Assembly: GCF_042651425.1 (NCBI RefSeq)
Contig: NZ_JBHSCW010000001.1
Coordinates: forward strand, 558,001-622,000
Direction: 5' to 3'
Origin: Fodinicurvata halophila
GTDB taxonomy: Bacteria > Pseudomonadota > Alphaproteobacteria > Kiloniellales > DSM-21159
Length of the DNA stretch: 64,000 nucleotides
Shown: one piece after another, positions 61,326-64,000 of the stretch
How positions within the stretch are numbered: position 1 is the first letter of the stretch
Layout of the letters: each line of letters opens with the position of its first letter
Translations under genes and position numbers: made by a program
Notes under the pieces: generated by a model
What the model was told of the DNA's origin: nothing
Database searches by the model: none
The model's input: the letters and a program-made list of their open reading frames with translations, nothing else

Positions 61326-62728
61326 GCAGCATCCTTCGTAATTCGCGCATGACCCTGAATATAGGTCTGCAGTCGGCCGAGTTCATTGGGCAGCGTCACA
61401 TAGTGCTCCCTGCGCTCGTAGAGATCCGCCAGGCGCTCCGGCAATTCGGGCCGCACGCCGGTGGCTTTGTGGACGGCGTCGGGGAACTTCGCCGGGTGTG
61501 CGGTGGCCAGGGCCACACTCGGCACCTCCGCGCGGCGCGCCTGTGCCCGGCGGGCCGCGGCCACACCAATGGCGGTGTGCGGATCGATCAGCGCGCCATA
61601 GGCCTGATATGCCCGCCGGATCTCCGCCAGGGTTTCCTCGTCGTCCAGGCGATGGCCCTCGAAGGGCATCTCGTCAAACAGCGCGGGATCGATCCGGAAG
61701 CGCCCCTCCCTGCGGAAGTCCTCCAGGGTCGCGTTCACGCGCGCACCATCGCGCTCATAGAGGTCGCAAAGCAGGCGCTCGAAGTTGCTGGATACCTGGA
61801 TGTCCATGGAGGGCGACAGGGTCGGATAGACGTCCTCCACCGCCATGACCCCGTTTTCGAAGAAGCGGGTCAGGATGTCGTTGCGGTTGGAGCCGACCAC
61901 CAGCCGCTCGATCGGCACCCCCATGCGCCGTGCGGCATAGCCGGCGAAGACGTTGCCGAAGTTGCCCGTGGGCACGGCGAAGGAGACCCGCCGATCCGGC
62001 GCTCCCAGGCTGACGGCCGCCTGCACGTAGTAGACGATCTGAGCCATGATGCGTGCCCAGTTGATGGAGTTGACCGCGGACAGCTGCAGCCGATCCCGGA
62101 ACCCCCCGTCGTTGAACATGGCCTTCACCAGGTCCTGGCAGTCGTCGAAGGTGCCCTCGACGGCGATGTTGTGCACGTTGGGGGCCTCCACCGTGGTCAT
62201 CTGGCGGCGCTGCACCTCGGATGTGCGGCCATGCGGGTGCAGGATGAAGATATCCACGCGCTCACGGTCGCGGCAGGCCTCGATGGCGGCCGACCCGGTA
62301 TCGCCCGATGTGGCGCCGACGATGGTCAGGCGCTCGCCGCGTGCCTCGAGCACGGCGTCGAACAGGCGCCCGAGCAGCTGCAGGGCCACGTCCTTGAAGG
62401 CCAGGGTCGGCCCGTGGAACAGGTCCATCAGCCAGAGATCCGGATCCAGCTGGCGCAAGGGCGTCACGCTGGCATGCTCGAAACCGGCATAGGCCTCCTC
62501 GACCAGCTGGCCGAAGTCCTTCTCGATGACCGAGCCGGCCACGAAGGGAGCCATCACCCGGCGGGCCACCTCGGCATAGGGCGCCCCGGATAGCTGGTGC
62601 AGGTCGTCCGGGGACAGCTGCGGCCAGCTTTCCGGCAGGTAGAGTCCGCCGTCGCGGGCCAGCCCCGTCAGCAGCACGTCATCGAAACTCAGGACCGGCG
62701 CGCGGCCACGGGTTGAGAAATAGCGCAA
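61322..62728 (-). CDS. thrC: Threonine synthase
   Basis: A 468-residue PLP enzyme converting O-phosphohomoserine to threonine. The N-terminus MRYFSTRG is family-typical; the PLP lysine lies in GPTLAFKDVA (about 108-117), the phosphate-binding GATSGDTGSAA near 139-149 and the PTGNFGN loop near 254-260. With thrB in the same window it covers the last two steps of threonine synthesis. It leads the thrC-M16-GNAT unit. Confidence 0.97.
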   Translation of the reverse strand: MRYFSTRGRAPVLSFDDVLLTGLARDGGLYLPESWPQLSPDDLHQLSGAPYAEVARRVMAPFVAGSVIEKDFGQLVEEAYAGFEHASVTPLRQLDPDLWLMDLFHGPTLAFKDVALQLLGRLFDAVLEARGERLTIVGATSGDTGSAAIEACRDRERVDIFILHPHGRTSEVQRRQMTTVEAPNVHNIAVEGTFDDCQDLVKAMFNDGGFRDRLQLSAVNSINWARIMAQIVYYVQAAVSLGAPDRRVSFAVPTGNFGNVFAGYAARRMGVPIERLVVGSNRNDILTRFFENGVMAVEDVYPTLSPSMDIQVSSNFERLLCDLYERDGARVNATLEDFRREGRFRIDPALFDEMPFEGHRLDDEETLAEIRRAYQAYGALIDPHTAIGVAAARRAQARRAEVPSVALATAHPAKFPDAVHKATGVRPELPERLADLYERREHYVTLPNELGRLQTYIQGHARITKDAA

Positions 62729-62816
62729 GATGTCCTCTGCCTGTCTGAAGCGTCGGCTACTCTAGTCGCCGCAGGCCGGTGGCCGCAAGCCTGTCACGTG
62801 CATGGGGCCGGTAGAG

Positions 62817-64000
62817 TCAGGTTTCCACGTAGCGCTGACGCAAGTGGGTCTTGAAGACCTCCGCATCGAGCGGCCGCCCTGTCACCCTCTGCACCAGATC
62901 GCTGGTGTCCATGAAGGACCCCCAGGCATGCACGTTCTGCCTCAGCCAGCCCATCAGCGGGGAGAAGTCCCCCTGGGCCAGGTGCGTTTCCACCTGCGGA
63001 TTCTCCCGACGCGCGGCATCGAACAGCTGGGCGGCAATCATGGCCCCCAGCGTATAGGTCGGGAAATAACCCCATTCGCCTGCATACCAGTGGATGTCCT
63101 GCAGGCAGCCCAGGCGATCCTCGGGCGGCTCGATACCGAGCAGGTCCTTCATCCCGGCGTTCCAGGCCGCCGGCAGCTCGCCCAACTCCATGTCGCCCTC
63201 GATCAGGGCCTTCTCCAGGCGATAGCGCAGGATCACATGGGCCGGATAGGTCACCTCGTCGGCGTCCACACGGATGAAGCCCGGTTCCACATGGCGATAG
63301 ATCCGGGCCAGGTTCTCGGACTGCCAGACCTCGGCCGGTCCGCCGAATGTCTCGGCCAGCAAGGGCGCCAGGTAGCTGAGGAAGGCATCGCCGCGACAGG
63401 CCTGCATCTCCACCATCAGGCTCTGGCTCTCGTGCAGCGCCATGCCGCGCGCCTGGCCCACGGGCTGGTGGCGCCAGTCGACCGGAAGCCCGCGCTCGTA
63501 GAGCGCATGGCCAGTCTCGTGCAGGATGCCCATGAGGGACGAGACGAAATCGGTCTCGTCATAGCGTGTGGTCAGGCGCAGGTCGTCGGGAACGCCGCCG
63601 CAGAAGGGATGCAGCGATTGGTCCAGCCGCCCGTGATTGAAGTCGAAGCCCAGCGTCTTCATCAGGCGGCGTCCCAGGGCCTCCTGCCGATCCACGGGAA
63701 ACGGCCCTTGCGGCTGGTGCGGCGCGGGCTCACGCGCCTGCCGCTCCAGCACCTGGGGCAGCACGTCGGGCAGGAAGCCCGCCAGGTCATCGAAGATCCC
63801 GTCGATCTGCGCCGAGCTGCCGCCCGGCTCGTACTGGTCCAGCAGGGAATCGTACAGGCTGCACCCCAGGGCGTCGGCCTTGGCGCGCGCCTTGTCCCGG
63901 GTCAGGTCCAGGACCTCCTGCAGGGCCGGCTGAACCTGCGCGTAGTTCGAGGCCGGCCGGGCCTCGCGCCAGATCATCTCGCAGCGCTGGGACGCGCGCG
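62817..64000 (-). CDS. M32-family metallocarboxypeptidase, N-terminus beyond the window
   Basis: The frame remains open to base 64000, so the visible 394 codons lack roughly the first 110 residues of the usual 500. The zinc motif HETGHALYERGLP (HExxH) and the later ESQS segment are hallmarks of thermostable carboxypeptidase Taq-like enzymes. DRLGCLQDIHWYAGEWGYFPTYTLGA near the C-terminus is also typical. It is a cytosolic peptidase trimming C-terminal residues. It is separate from thrC, 88 bases away. Confidence 0.94.
   Translation of the reverse strand, partial: RASQRCEMIWREARPASNYAQVQPALQEVLDLTRDKARAKADALGCSLYDSLLDQYEPGGSSAQIDGIFDDLAGFLPDVLPQVLERQAREPAPHQPQGPFPVDRQEALGRRLMKTLGFDFNHGRLDQSLHPFCGGVPDDLRLTTRYDETDFVSSLMGILHETGHALYERGLPVDWRHQPVGQARGMALHESQSLMVEMQACRGDAFLSYLAPLLAETFGGPAEVWQSENLARIYRHVEPGFIRVDADEVTYPAHVILRYRLEKALIEGDMELGELPAAWNAGMKDLLGIEPPEDRLGCLQDIHWYAGEWGYFPTYTLGAMIAAQLFDAARRENPQVETHLAQGDFSPLMGWLRQNVHAWGSFMDTSDLVQRVTGRPLDAEVFKTHLRQRYVET

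Overview
The window comes from a GC-rich, gene-dense proteobacterial chromosome, most likely an alphaproteobacterium of Rhodospirillales type. This is inferred from gene content and order: thrC / M16 peptidase / GNAT; ispH / thrB / rnhA / peroxiredoxin; tripartite tricarboxylate transport genes; DUF1127 proteins; and YqgE. No rRNA, tRNA or CRISPR array was recognised. The edges cut a WG-repeat protein (left) and an M32 carboxypeptidase (right).

From 0 to 32 kb the region is mainly uptake and catabolism. A polyamine-type ABC transporter is split over two convergent units with a histidinol-dehydrogenase-like enzyme (0.9-6.6 kb). A tctCBA-ggt-fmdA operon (6.8-12.7 kb) faces a TSUP exporter and a GntR regulator. 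An amino-acid permease, a 1358-residue secreted metzincin-like protease, an SDR, an M48 protease and an aldo/keto reductase follow. AtuA and its C-terminal partner are divergent genes (23.9-25.8 kb). A DeoR regulator, a LOG-like protein and a four-gene sugar-type ABC transporter (25.9-31.6 kb) share a 16-bp operator-like motif. A DsbB-like protein with a displaced cysteine pair sits beside a DUF5993 microprotein.

From 32 to 49 kb there are two tandem chemoreceptors with near-identical signalling halves, an alpha/beta hydrolase, an MFS transporter and a signalling module. The module is a SAM/class III cyclase/AAA/TPR protein, then a Crp-type regulator that keeps most cAMP contacts and the TGTGA-reading residues, then two perfect TGTGA-N6-TCACA sites at equal distance from matching extended -10 elements, and two DUF1127 genes. 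Next to it is a scarred segment with a decayed ISL3 transposase and a secreted protein of unknown function, bracketed by a direct repeat.

From 49 to 64 kb the content is mostly housekeeping (ispH, thrB, rnhA, peroxiredoxin, DsbD/ScsB-like, yqgE, GNAT, M16, thrC, M32). It is interrupted by a toxin-antitoxin pair with a 39-bp palindrome and by a small HxlR / GFA / broken methyltransferase / nitrilase island.

The best candidate for a new system is the cyclase-Crp-operator-DUF1127 module at 40.0-45.4 kb, because signal producer, receptor, target sites and targets are all visible in one stretch.
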